Source: Magnetococcales bacterium DCbin4 (GTDB taxonomy: Bacteria > Pseudomonadota > Magnetococcia > Magnetococcales > UBA8363). From it: a stretch of 64,000 nt of DNA. The position numbers and the translations under genes are program-made. Below, piece by piece: positions 1 through 8,162 of this stretch. The stretch is from the NCBI GenBank assembly GCA_002753735.1, contig PEAN01000016.1:1-64000 (forward strand), read 5' to 3'. The notes beneath the pieces were generated by a model, which searched no databases, was not told the origin of the DNA, and saw only the letters and a list, made by a program, of their open reading frames with translations. The stretch's first letter is position 1; the number at the start of each line of letters is the position of its first letter.

Positions 1-73
1 TACCATTAGACCCCTTTTTTTTCTTAATAATTTCAATGCAAAGGGGGTGCTGAATAGTTACTCTTGATCTTTA

Positions 74-940
74 TCATGTTCCGGGCGGACTGAGCGTCTC
101 GTCCGGAAACCAGGAAAGCAAAGATCGATAGTTGACCACGTCGCCGATCACGATGATCGCGGGCGGTCTGATCTTGAGTTCCTCGATCTCCCGCACCACC
201 CGCCCCAGCGTCGAAACCAATGTCTGTTGCCGCGCCGTCGTAGCCCAACGGATCAAGGCAATCGGTGTCTCCACGGAACGTCCCGCCGCCGTCAGTCGTT
301 TGACGACCAGAGGGAGATTTTTAATGGCCATGTACAACACCATGACTGGAAAAGTCCGCGCCACCCCCTCCCAATCGATACGGCTGATATGATGATGGTC
401 ATCGTTGGAAGGATGATGATCTCTGGATTCGTGACCGGTAATGAAGGCGACATGAGCGTTGACATCCCGATGGGTCACCGGAATCCCCGCATAGGTCGGC
501 CCGGCGATCCCTGAGGTCAAACCGGGAATGACACTGAACATGATCCCCTGGGACACCAGATGGCACGCCTCCTCGCCACCCCGGCCAAACACAAATGGAT
601 CCCCCCCCTTCAATCGAACCACCCGGCGATTGCCCTGAGCCAGGCGGACCAGCAGTTCACTGATCTCCCCCTGGCGCATCGAAGGCGACCCACCCCGTTT
701 CCCAACATAGATTTGTTCAGTTTTTTCAGGGATCAATGCCAGGATTTCAGGAGAAACCAGGGCATCATGGACCACGACATCGGCATGTTGCAGTGCCCGG
801 TAAGCGGCCAACGTCAAGAGTTCAGGATCCCCCGGCCCCGCCCCCACCAAGGCAACCGTCCCAGGAGCGGGAAGGGGCGAAACCCGTGTAGGAAGTTGAA
901 TCAATTTCACGTCTGATATCGAATCGGTCATTGAAACCAT
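74..940 (-). CDS. cobA: Uroporphyrinogen-III C-methyltransferase (SUMT)
   Basis: SUMT uses two SAM to methylate uroporphyrinogen III to precorrin-2, the branch point to siroheme, cobalamin and heme d1. The 288-residue protein shows the family N-terminal glycine-rich motif GAGPGDPELLT (about residues 33-43) and the SAM-pocket motif KGGDPFVFGRGGEE (about 111-124). It is a stand-alone methyltransferase with no fused uroporphyrinogen-III synthase or CysG dehydrogenase domain. After TGHE there is a His/Asp-rich stretch of about ten residues not typical of the family. It is last in a four-gene minus-strand operon, 38 bases after the hemerythrin gene. A start at Met4 is also possible. Confidence 0.95.
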   Translation of the reverse strand: MVSMTDSISDVKLIQLPTRVSPLPAPGTVALVGAGPGDPELLTLAAYRALQHADVVVHDALVSPEILALIPEKTEQIYVGKRGGSPSMRQGEISELLVRLAQGNRRVVRLKGGDPFVFGRGGEEACHLVSQGIMFSVIPGLTSGIAGPTYAGIPVTHRDVNAHVAFITGHESRDHHPSNDDHHHISRIDWEGVARTFPVMVLYMAIKNLPLVVKRLTAAGRSVETPIALIRWATTARQQTLVSTLGRVVREIEELKIRPPAIIVIGDVVNYRSLLSWFPDETLSPPGT

Positions 941-978
941 TTACCCTCGACCGATCCTGAACCACATCCTTTTCCGGA

Positions 979-1434
979 TCATGCCACCCCCCTGGCCTGC
1001 AGAAAACGACTGTATTTCCGGTCCACCCCCTGGATGTGCAATACAATCCAATCCTTCATCAGATCGGCCGCAATACCCAACTCCGCTTCCCCTGCCAAAA
1101 AAGCTTTTTTGTGATTCATTATTTTATTTTCCAGAAACCGATGCACTTCCCGATGGGACTGCAATTCAGGATAACCATACTGGTCCATCAAATCTTCTTC
1201 CCGGCGGAAGTGTTCCTTGGCAAACTGAATCAGTTCATCCAGTAACGATGATAAAAATTTTTCGCTTGTCCGACCCGTTTCCATGGCATCGAGAACCTGG
1301 TTGATCAGGACGACAATTTGCTGATGGTCCTGATCGACCATTTGAATCCCGATGAACAAATCTTTATCCCAAACCAGACGAGCTGATTGTGCCGCAGGAT
1401 CCAACCTCATTGCTGACCCATCCAATCTCCACAT
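979..1434 (-). CDS. Bacteriohemerythrin (O2-binding di-iron protein)
   Basis: Single-domain hemerythrin of 151 residues. The di-iron ligand pattern is visible in order: VDQDHQ, the HFRREEDLM helix, HREVHRF and the HIQGVD motif near the C-terminus. Bacteriohemerythrins bind oxygen reversibly in the cytoplasm and are thought to store, sense or deliver O2. There is no fused sensor domain. It lies between the AcuC-like deacetylase and cobA with gaps of 30 and 38 bases, so it is probably co-transcribed with rquA, which fits a microaerobic role. Met9 could be the true start, because the first eight residues look atypical. Confidence 0.93.
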   Translation of the reverse strand: MWRLDGSAMRLDPAAQSARLVWDKDLFIGIQMVDQDHQQIVVLINQVLDAMETGRTSEKFLSSLLDELIQFAKEHFRREEDLMDQYGYPELQSHREVHRFLENKIMNHKKAFLAGEAELGIAADLMKDWIVLHIQGVDRKYSRFLQARGVA

Positions 1435-1464
1435 CGTTGCCCCACAACACCATGAGCCATGGTG

Positions 1465-2433
1465 TCACGCAGAAGTTCCCCTTTCGGCATTCTCGATGAA
1501 TGCCCGGAGGACACCACACCACCCATGGCCGATATTGGTGGAATTATAGCCACCGCCCCCCACACCGACAATCCGTCCATGTCCCAGGGAATCGGCGATC
1601 TGGGCCAGACGCAACGCCACATGATAATGGGCCGTCGGGGAAAGTCGCATGTTGGTGATGGGATCACCCGCGATGGAATCGGCACCACACTGAAAGAAGA
1701 TAAACTCAGGTTTCCCCTCGGTCAGGAACTGCGCAACCTTCGGCCAGGATTGAAAAAACAGATTGTCGCCCGTTCCCGGCGGCAGCGGAATGTTCATTTT
1801 GGTCCCAGCCGCCGCCCCCTTACCCGTTTCATGGGCATGTCCGGTTCCGGGGTACAGGGTGTGACCATCCTGATGAAGATCCACGATCAATACATCGGGA
1901 TCCGATTCAAAACCATAAAACACCCCGTCGCCATGATGGGCATCGATATCGACGTAGGCCACCCGTTTGATGCCGAACTCATCGCGCAGACAATGGATGG
2001 CGACCCCGACATCGTTGAACACACAAAAGCCCCCGGCCCGATCACGCCGGGCATGGTGCAGGCCGGCGATGGGGATGAAGGCACTTGAAAACTCCCCCGC
2101 CATGATCCTGCGCGTCGCATCCACGGTACAGCCGACCACATGGGAAGCCGCTTCAAAGATTCCCGGAAACGCCGGGGTATCGCCATAATCCAGATAGCCT
2201 TCGCCGGTTTTGGAACGTTCCTCCACCAGATCGACATAAGCGGCGGTATGGAATTTTTCCAACAAGGCACGTTCCGCCATGACCGGACTTTTGATCAGGG
2301 CACGGCGGTCCAACCCCTGGGTTTTGGCTTCGGACCAGAACGCTTCCATACGGTGCGGCCCAAAGGGATGACCTCCGCCGAAGCCGTAGTCACCGATTTC
2401 CTTGCCCACATACACGCATGCGGTTTTTGCCAT
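1465..2433 (-). CDS. Histone deacetylase/AcuC family amidohydrolase
   Basis: A 322-residue class II-like deacetylase-family protein. It carries the paired catalytic histidines in the GLHHAR context, the zinc-site motif DIDAHHGDGV, DLHQDG followed by YPGTG, and a C-terminal GVGGGGYN loop. Relatives act on acetyl-lysine (AcuC on acetyl-CoA synthetase), acetylpolyamines or small amides, and the substrate cannot be read from sequence. It lies 15 bases downstream of rquA and 30 upstream of the bacteriohemerythrin gene, in one operon. Confidence 0.92.
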   Translation of the reverse strand: MAKTACVYVGKEIGDYGFGGGHPFGPHRMEAFWSEAKTQGLDRRALIKSPVMAERALLEKFHTAAYVDLVEERSKTGEGYLDYGDTPAFPGIFEAASHVVGCTVDATRRIMAGEFSSAFIPIAGLHHARRDRAGGFCVFNDVGVAIHCLRDEFGIKRVAYVDIDAHHGDGVFYGFESDPDVLIVDLHQDGHTLYPGTGHAHETGKGAAAGTKMNIPLPPGTGDNLFFQSWPKVAQFLTEGKPEFIFFQCGADSIAGDPITNMRLSPTAHYHVALRLAQIADSLGHGRIVGVGGGGYNSTNIGHGWCGVLRAFIENAERGTSA

Positions 2434-2448
2434 GGATTGCCTCCAAAC

Positions 2449-3237
2449 CTATCGGGTAATGACCACCTTCTGATAAAGCCCACCGAAAAACAGTTCCTTT
2501 TTGACCGATGCGACGGTCAGATCCCGGGGAAACCAGTCGGTGATTTCATGATGCCACATGTCCATGGCAAAGGGTTCCAGCGTCAACAATACCGGAGCCA
2601 TGATGTAACGGAAGGGATTGAGCCATCCGGGCCGGTGATAGTCGGTGAAGATGACCTTACCCCCCGGCTTGACCACGCGCAACGCCTCCCGCACCGTCTC
2701 CTGGCGGACGTCCATGGGTTGCTCATGCAGCAGGAAAAAGACCACCACATGATCAAATACTCCGTCCTGAAACTCCAGCCGGGTTGAATCCTGCCGATGC
2801 AACATGACGTTGGTAAAGGAATCGAGCTTTTTGGAAACATTTTCCAATTGGACCGGGGCGACATCAATGACATCAAGCCGGCTATCGGAGGTCAGTCTGG
2901 CAGCAACGGTAGGGGTGAAGTCGCCATAGACACAGGCAACCTGAAGGATCCGTCCCGAGATGGTTTCCCCCAGTTCGTGCAACACTTCGTCGCGCAGACG
3001 GGCAAAGTTGCCCCACAGAATGAAATTGACCAGCCATTGCCGTTCAAAGAAACGAACCCCTGCGGGATGAAGATAGGCCCACCAATAGGTTTGTTTGAGA
3101 TATTCCGGGATACCGGGGTCGTCCTTGGAGGGTTCCGCGCGGAACAATGAATTAGCCCTGTCTTCCAAGGCGGCGTAGGAGCCTGAAACTTCCGCTGCCG
3201 AGGCTTTTTCCATGAACCGCTCCCGTTGGCTGAACAA
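2449..3237 (-). CDS. rquA: Rhodoquinone biosynthesis protein RquA
   Basis: RquA converts ubiquinone to rhodoquinone, the low-potential quinone used for anaerobic fumarate respiration. It uses SAM as amino donor despite its methyltransferase fold. The 262-residue protein carries the segment YLKQTYWWAY through ERQWLVNFILWGN that I recognise as characteristic of RquA. It has VACVYGDFTP where ordinary class I methyltransferases have a glycine-rich DxGxGxG motif, a replacement known for this family. It heads the operon with the deacetylase, bacteriohemerythrin and cobA. The start may be Met9 rather than Met1. Presence of RquA predicts rhodoquinone in this organism. Confidence 0.9.
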   Translation of the reverse strand: MFSQRERFMEKASAAEVSGSYAALEDRANSLFRAEPSKDDPGIPEYLKQTYWWAYLHPAGVRFFERQWLVNFILWGNFARLRDEVLHELGETISGRILQVACVYGDFTPTVAARLTSDSRLDVIDVAPVQLENVSKKLDSFTNVMLHRQDSTRLEFQDGVFDHVVVFFLLHEQPMDVRQETVREALRVVKPGGKVIFTDYHRPGWLNPFRYIMAPVLLTLEPFAMDMWHHEITDWFPRDLTVASVKKELFFGGLYQKVVITR

Positions 3238-3405
3238 GATGAGTGTGAATCAGGGTGAACGGGAACACTACTGGATCAACGTTCAAAAAACAAGGAAGTG
3301 TCGTCATGGATTCATATGAAACATCATTGCCTTGTCCATGAAACGGAACACAGACCCAAAAATAGTACATGATTATAGATGTTTATTAATGAATCTTCAT
3401 GCCGA

Positions 3406-3864
3406 TCAGGACCATAGCTGCATGAAAAACTGCATTGCCGCGTCATGGATTCCTCTGTTTTCACTCTCTCTGGGACCGGCGACATTGAGGATTTCGATCC
3501 CGTTTCGTTCAATCCATTGTTTGACCTCCTCAAGACGGTATTCCTGGCGCAAATCGACGGACATGCAAGGAACCTGGTGCTTTTGCGCACAGCGCAACGT
3601 CAACGCACTGCCCCCGCGCAATCGACCCGTGAACAGAATCAGGGTACCATCCGAATCGATCACGTTGAGGATTGTACGATAGGGATAGTCCTCCCGATGC
3701 GTTTCCATCAAAGGATATTCCTGCGGAATGGTCCCATCCTCAGCCCGACGCCCCTTGGGACACCACCCTCCCGCTTCGATCCCTTTAGCCATGGCGAAGT
3801 CCAACGCCGCCCGGTCCACTCCAGTCTGTCCCCCCGACACAATCTTGACAACCATATTCGTCAC
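3406..3864 (-). CDS. YpsA-like putative molybdenum carrier protein
   Basis: A 152-residue protein starting with the loop IVSGGQTGVDRAALDFA, typical of the putative molybdenum carrier branch (PF12694) of the YpsA/LOG Rossmann superfamily. Further family features are GGWCPKGRRAEDG, a TLILFTG strand end and GGSALT. It is normal length for the family. The molybdenum link is a database name from structural similarity; no biochemical role is certain. It stands 168 bases upstream of rquA on the same strand with its own spacing, so co-transcription is uncertain. Confidence 0.88.
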   Translation of the reverse strand: MTNMVVKIVSGGQTGVDRAALDFAMAKGIEAGGWCPKGRRAEDGTIPQEYPLMETHREDYPYRTILNVIDSDGTLILFTGRLRGGSALTLRCAQKHQVPCMSVDLRQEYRLEEVKQWIERNGIEILNVAGPRESENRGIHDAAMQFFMQLWS

Positions 3865-4016
3865 CAGCAGCAGTTTATGATGAATGGGTATTTAGAATGA
3901 TAATAATCATCCAATCCATTTTTTTCAACGAAAAAATCATCCATGGATTGTAGAAACCGCCTCATGTAGCATGGCCCCACAAAATCAAGGGCAGGCCAAC
4001 TTCGGGAGCGAGCACA

Positions 4017-4919
4017 ATGGCCAGATTGTCGGACGAAGAACTCATCGCAGAACTGAAAAAAAGATTCGATGCCACCAAGCAGGCGCTCTATGATGTCAAA
4101 ATGGTGACCAGCAAGCTGGAAGAGGTCAATAAAAAACTGCAAGCTTCAGAACAGATCAAAAGTAATTTCATTTCTCACATGAAAAATGAGATTAATAACC
4201 CGCTTACCTCAATCCTTGGCCTCTCAGAGCAACTGAGATCAGGTCTCATTCCCCCTGAGATGACCCAATCCATCGCCACATCCATTCATTCCGAAGCGTT
4301 CAGCCTGGACTTTCAACTGCGCAATATTTTTGCCGCCGCCGAAATGGAATCGGGAGAAACCCAGTTGCAAATCTCCCTGACCGATGTCCTCACCCTCATC
4401 AGGGATTCCATTGATTCATTCAATCATCTCATCGCAGACAAAAATTTGACCGTCACCCTCCCTGAGAAAAAAGAGGACGATGATCAACTGCTTTTCAAAA
4501 CCGATACCGAAAAACTCAGCCTGATATTCAGCAACCTTATTTCCAATGCGGTGGAATTCAACCATGAGAACGGTGCCATCGAAATCAACGCCACCATCCT
4601 CAACGGACGCCTGAACGTAACCATTCGCGATACCGGTCCCGGCATCGATCCCGAAAAAATTCACACCATCTTCGACCGCTTTGTCCAGTTGGAATCGGGC
4701 GTGCGTAAAAGCCACAAGGGTCACGGCCTTGGACTGAGCATCGTTCAGGCGTTGGTGGAAATGATGGAAGGCAACATCACGGTGGATTCAGTGGCCAAGG
4801 GCAAAGGAACCATTTTTTCCGTTTCGATCCCTGAAGTGCAAACCAACATGGAAGCAGATGCCTTCTCGGTTGATGGCAATGAATTCTTTTTTGACGATGA
4901 AGAGGTCAAGGCCTTCTAG
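4017..4919 (+). CDS. Soluble sensor histidine kinase (HisKA-HATPase)
   Basis: A 300-residue cytoplasmic kinase with no membrane segment or PAS/GAF domain. An N-terminal coiled coil (about 1-45) leads into a HisKA helix with His54 in FISHMKNEINNPL. The ATPase domain shows an N box around FSNLISNAVEF (171-181), G1 DTGPGI (205-210), an F box FDRF and G2 GHGLGLS (235-241). The acidic tail is rich in Phe, Asp and Glu. It ends two bases before cheD starts, which suggests a chemotaxis or motility-linked input. Its partner regulator is not in this window. Confidence 0.9.
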   Translation: MARLSDEELIAELKKRFDATKQALYDVKMVTSKLEEVNKKLQASEQIKSNFISHMKNEINNPLTSILGLSEQLRSGLIPPEMTQSIATSIHSEAFSLDFQLRNIFAAAEMESGETQLQISLTDVLTLIRDSIDSFNHLIADKNLTVTLPEKKEDDDQLLFKTDTEKLSLIFSNLISNAVEFNHENGAIEINATILNGRLNVTIRDTGPGIDPEKIHTIFDRFVQLESGVRKSHKGHGLGLSIVQALVEMMEGNITVDSVAKGKGTIFSVSIPEVQTNMEADAFSVDGNEFFFDDEEVKAF

Positions 4920-4921
4920 TC

Positions 4922-5395
4922 ATGCAAAGCGGCGATAAAGACAACAAGCCATTCTTATTGCCCGGGGCGCTCTTCGCCAAGAATGGTGACTATATCATAA
5001 CAACAGTTCTTGGGTCTTGTATCTCCGTCTGTTTATGGGATCGGAGTACCAAGCGGGGGGGGATGAATCATTACAAATTGCCCCTGTGGAACGGTGATGG
5101 ACTCCCCTCTCCCAAGTTTGGCAACATTGCCATCGAAAAACTGATCGAAAATCTATTGGAAATCGGCTGCCAGCAACGCAACCTGATCGCCAAGGTCTTC
5201 GGTGGTGCCGCCGTCATCCAAAGTTCAAGCGGATTGCTCAACGTCGGTGAACGCAATATCGAAGTCGCACGGGATTATCTGGCCCAGGCCAGAATTCCCA
5301 TTGCCGCTTCCGATGTCGGGGGCACTCAAAGCCGAAAGGTGATTTTCAATACTGCGGATGGCAGTATTTTGATGAAAAAGGCGGCACCTCAATAA
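4922..5395 (+). CDS. cheD: Chemoreceptor glutamine deamidase CheD
   Basis: CheD deamidates specific glutamines on chemoreceptors, so they can be methylated, and often interacts with CheC. The 157-residue protein has the catalytic Cys33 in TVLGSCISVCLWD, the catalytic His50 in GGMNHY, and the family motifs KVFGGA and NVGERN. It follows the histidine kinase directly with a two-base gap, so the pair is probably translated together. No other che genes are nearby, so this is an isolated chemotaxis locus. Confidence 0.95.
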   Translation: MQSGDKDNKPFLLPGALFAKNGDYIITTVLGSCISVCLWDRSTKRGGMNHYKLPLWNGDGLPSPKFGNIAIEKLIENLLEIGCQQRNLIAKVFGGAAVIQSSSGLLNVGERNIEVARDYLAQARIPIAASDVGGTQSRKVIFNTADGSILMKKAAPQ

Positions 5396-5438
5396 CCCTC
5401 CACCGATTCAATCCTTCGAAACCTCTGGCCACCCAATC

Positions 5439-6008
5439 ATGTCCCCCCCTCGACCTGCAACCATCCTGTGCCTGGGCGACAGCCTCACCGAAGGCTTTGG
5501 GGTCGCCAGTGCCTACTCCTATCCGTCCTTGTTGCAACAGCGCCTGATCGAACACGGCCTCCCCATACGGGTCCTCAATGCCGGGATCTCAGGCGATACC
5601 ACTCAGGGAGTTCTGCGGCGGCTGGACCCTCTCCTGGACACCCCGGTCCTCATGGCCATCGTCACCATCGGCCTGAACGACGCCTTCATGGGAATTCCCC
5701 CTTCCGCCATCCACCGAACTCTGGAACGGATCATCCAAAAGTTACACCAACACCAGATCCAGGTCATTCTGAGCGGGCTCATTCTTCCCACCGATTTCCC
5801 CCCCGATCTCCGGATGGGGTTTGCCGCCATCTATCCCGACCTTGCAGCAGACCATCAATTGCACCTGATTCCATCGTTCCTGGAAGGAATCTTCGAGGAT
5901 CCGGAATATAACCAGTGGGACAACATCCACCCCAATGAGGCCGGATACCGGGTGATCACGGAACAGGTATGGAAAATCATCCGCCCCTTGCTCCCACCCC
6001 TGACTTGA
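5439..6008 (+). CDS. SGNH/GDSL hydrolase, TesA-like arylesterase
   Basis: A 189-residue SGNH hydrolase with all four family blocks: GDSLTEGFG near residue 13 (nucleophile Ser15), NAGISGDTT, GLND and the C-terminal DNIHP Asp-His pair. TesA-type members hydrolyse thioesters, aryl esters and lysophospholipids in the periplasm. This protein has no visible signal peptide, unlike E. coli TesA, so a cytoplasmic location is more likely unless the start is misplaced. Same strand as cheD, 43 bases downstream. Confidence 0.92.
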   Translation: MSPPRPATILCLGDSLTEGFGVASAYSYPSLLQQRLIEHGLPIRVLNAGISGDTTQGVLRRLDPLLDTPVLMAIVTIGLNDAFMGIPPSAIHRTLERIIQKLHQHQIQVILSGLILPTDFPPDLRMGFAAIYPDLAADHQLHLIPSFLEGIFEDPEYNQWDNIHPNEAGYRVITEQVWKIIRPLLPPLT

Positions 6009-6104
6009 TGGCTGTTGTTAATTTTATGGCTTGATATCGACATCACTATTTATTATTTTCAGTTTAAGTTTATGGAATGGGTTGATGATCCGATAAGGAA
6101 GAGG

Positions 6105-7082
6105 ATGGCGGTTTCGGGACGATGCAAGCGTACCGGATCGTCTTTTACGTTCACTTTTGAATTGATGAACTGGAGCTTTGTTGTGCGCCACAATCCGCTT
6201 CTCTTGCGCTTCCTGGTTGCGCCCCTGTGTCTGACCCCTGTGGAAGGGTTTACGAATGAAAGCCCATGGTATCCCGGCTTCACCCTTCAAGGAGTCGCCG
6301 GGGATTACGCGGGATCCAGCCAACGCAAGCATTTTTACAGCGAGGGTCTGTTTTTCAGTACCGATTGGTACGAACGGTACGGCATAACCCTGGGATTCAA
6401 TCATTCCAATATCAAATTTGTCAATGCTACCAACGATATCGCCCAGGATGCCCTGTTTGCGGGCCTGCGCGTGAACCTGACCCCCGACCTGTGGAACGGT
6501 CGCCTGGGTCTGCGACTGGATGGGCACCTGATCAATAATGACGACACCACACGCAATACCGACGATGTCAAAGTGGTCGCTCCAGTCGTCTCCTTCGTCC
6601 CCCTGGATCAAACCTGGTCCCTGGAAGCGGGCGCCGCCTTCAGTGATTATTTCGATGATCTCGAAGTGCTCCAGTTTTCACCCGCCATCGGCTTCGCCTT
6701 CAATGAAAAATCGGATTGGATCTCGCTCCGGCCCACGCTGATCGACATTTCCAATCCCGGTCGTGCCCAGGGGGTGGACGATACCCTGGCGTTGGATATC
6801 AAGTGGAGCCACTGGTTCGCCCCCAATCATCCCCTGCGTCTGCACAGCCTCAAACTGAACGGCATGGTGGGCGAGAAAATATTCGGAGTCGATCTTGATG
6901 GCGCCTCGGTGTACAACCTTGCTGATACCCATCAAGGGTCGGCCTCCCTGGGGTTGGAGTGGCAGGTCGGCAGTCAGGCCAGCATCCTTCTCATGGGCGG
7001 GCACGAAGCCTACGAAAATAAAACCATTGCCGACAAATACGGCAGCAATTCCCTTTATCTTTCCTATTCATACCATTGGTGA
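6105..7082 (+). CDS. Predicted outer-membrane beta-barrel protein
   Basis: I do not recognise a named family. The body alternates polar and hydrophobic residues in short strands rich in aromatic residues and glycine (for example GITLGFNHSN, LGLEWQVGSQ) and ends in YLSYSYHW with a C-terminal aromatic, typical of outer-membrane barrels. A hydrophobic stretch LLLRFLVAPLCL resembles a signal sequence. The start at 6105 has an AAGGA-like site five bases upstream; Met at 6165 would place the signal sequence at the very N-terminus and is a good alternative. The downstream TPR protein begins four bases after the stop, suggesting a barrel/TPR pair as in some export systems. Confidence 0.65.
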   Translation: MAVSGRCKRTGSSFTFTFELMNWSFVVRHNPLLLRFLVAPLCLTPVEGFTNESPWYPGFTLQGVAGDYAGSSQRKHFYSEGLFFSTDWYERYGITLGFNHSNIKFVNATNDIAQDALFAGLRVNLTPDLWNGRLGLRLDGHLINNDDTTRNTDDVKVVAPVVSFVPLDQTWSLEAGAAFSDYFDDLEVLQFSPAIGFAFNEKSDWISLRPTLIDISNPGRAQGVDDTLALDIKWSHWFAPNHPLRLHSLKLNGMVGEKIFGVDLDGASVYNLADTHQGSASLGLEWQVGSQASILLMGGHEAYENKTIADKYGSNSLYLSYSYHW

Positions 7083-7086
7083 CCCC

Positions 7087-7746
7087 ATGACCCGATCCAT
7101 CATTGTGTTTTTTGCCATCACGGGCTGGTTGATCACATGGCATGCCCCCAATGCCCTGGCCGCATCGACCCCAAAAAACAACCAGGCGTGGTCAACCACA
7201 GCCGATTTCTTCAAACAGTCCTATGCGTTCGAGGCCCGGTCAAAATTTGCCGAGGCCGCTGAAGTCCTGCTTCCGTTGCAGGATACCCGGGGATCTGATC
7301 GGGAATTGATCCTCCTGCGTCTGGGTTGGCTCCATTATCTTCAGGGACGGCATAACGATGCCATCCATTTTTACCAGTTGGCCATCCGGACCAACAGCCG
7401 TTCCATCGATGCCATGCTGGGGATCACCCTGCCATTGCTGGCCCAACAACGTTATCGGGAAGCGGCAGCGTTTGCCGAATCGGTCCTGACATTGTCCCAC
7501 GTCAACCAAACCGCACTTCAACGTCTGCTGGTCGCCGACGAAGGACAAAAACTGTGGGATTCCCTATTGGCCCATGCCATGACCCTGTCCACTCATTATC
7601 CCACCGATACCGATGCCCTGGTGTACATGGCGCGTGCCCATTTGTGGCTCAATCATCCCAAAGAGGCCCGGGATGTCTATCAGAGGGTGTTGAATCGTAT
7701 TCCCAATCATATCGAAGCAACCGCCTATCTCAAGACACACCCCTGA
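7087..7746 (+). CDS. Secreted tetratricopeptide-repeat protein
   Basis: A 219-residue protein with an N-terminal signal sequence (hydrophobic IIVFFAITGWLI, then an ALAAS-like cleavage site). TPR-like helical pairs follow, seen as LILLRLGWLHYLQGRHNDAI, then AAAFAESVL, and a last repeat with ALVYMARAHLWLNHPKEARDVYQRVL. It is predicted periplasmic. It is nearly contiguous with the barrel protein, so the two may act together, as TPR and barrel domains do when fused in polysaccharide exporters. That link is inference. The start at 7087 is chosen because it gives the signal peptide; longer in-frame extensions overlap the barrel gene. Confidence 0.78.
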   Translation: MTRSIIVFFAITGWLITWHAPNALAASTPKNNQAWSTTADFFKQSYAFEARSKFAEAAEVLLPLQDTRGSDRELILLRLGWLHYLQGRHNDAIHFYQLAIRTNSRSIDAMLGITLPLLAQQRYREAAAFAESVLTLSHVNQTALQRLLVADEGQKLWDSLLAHAMTLSTHYPTDTDALVYMARAHLWLNHPKEARDVYQRVLNRIPNHIEATAYLKTHP

Positions 7747-7928
7747 ACTCATTCAATCATTTCAGCACGCCTTCAGGAACCATCATCCTTGTGAACCCGG
7801 TCCAATGAAACCGGGAAACAAGGATGGTGTGTTTTTTGGGGCCATGGTCCACCATCCCGATACCGATGCCACATCCGAGAATGCTGATGTTCGATCCCCG
7901 CCAATCCATCCCATCACCACCTGTAGAC

Positions 7929-8162
7929 ATGGTTCGTCTGAGCAACCTTGCCATCAATCGCAACGGTTTTGTCTTCGACCCCAAGAGTGGCCATAGTTTC
8001 ACCGTCAATACCACCGGTTTAACCACCCTGGAACTGTTACAGGAAGGCGCCTCGACCGAAGAAATTGCCCGCAGGCTGTCCAAGATCCATGGTGTCGCCA
8101 TGGAAATTGCCCTGGGAGCAGTCGAAGGTTTTGTGCGGCAATTGGCCAGGAATCTCGCATGA
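7929..8162 (+). CDS. PqqD-family peptide-chaperone-like protein
   Basis: A 77-residue protein with the short winged-helix pattern of PqqD-like proteins: strands around LAINRNGFVFDPKSGHSFTV, then helix TTLELLQEGASTEEIARRL. PqqD-like RRE domains present leader peptides to modifying enzymes, or occur as stand-alone partners of kinases and ATP-grasp enzymes. Its stop overlaps the start of the ATP-grasp gene (ATGA), so the two are translationally coupled. The start at 7929 fits the family; the reading frame stays open upstream to 7824 but that part is not PqqD-like. No strong ribosome-binding site is visible. Confidence 0.8.
   Translation: MVRLSNLAINRNGFVFDPKSGHSFTVNTTGLTTLELLQEGASTEEIARRLSKIHGVAMEIALGAVEGFVRQLARNLA

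Noticed and set aside
1-73. CCCCTTT/AAAGGGG inverted repeat at the window start, as a terminator for cobA
   Set aside because: The loop is long and no T run follows on the minus strand; too weak to call.
7805-7996. A Cys- and His-containing 63-residue frame just before the PqqD-like gene, considered as a precursor peptide
   Set aside because: No ribosome-binding site, and two-fifths of it overlaps the PqqD-like gene; the composition is that of a shadow frame.
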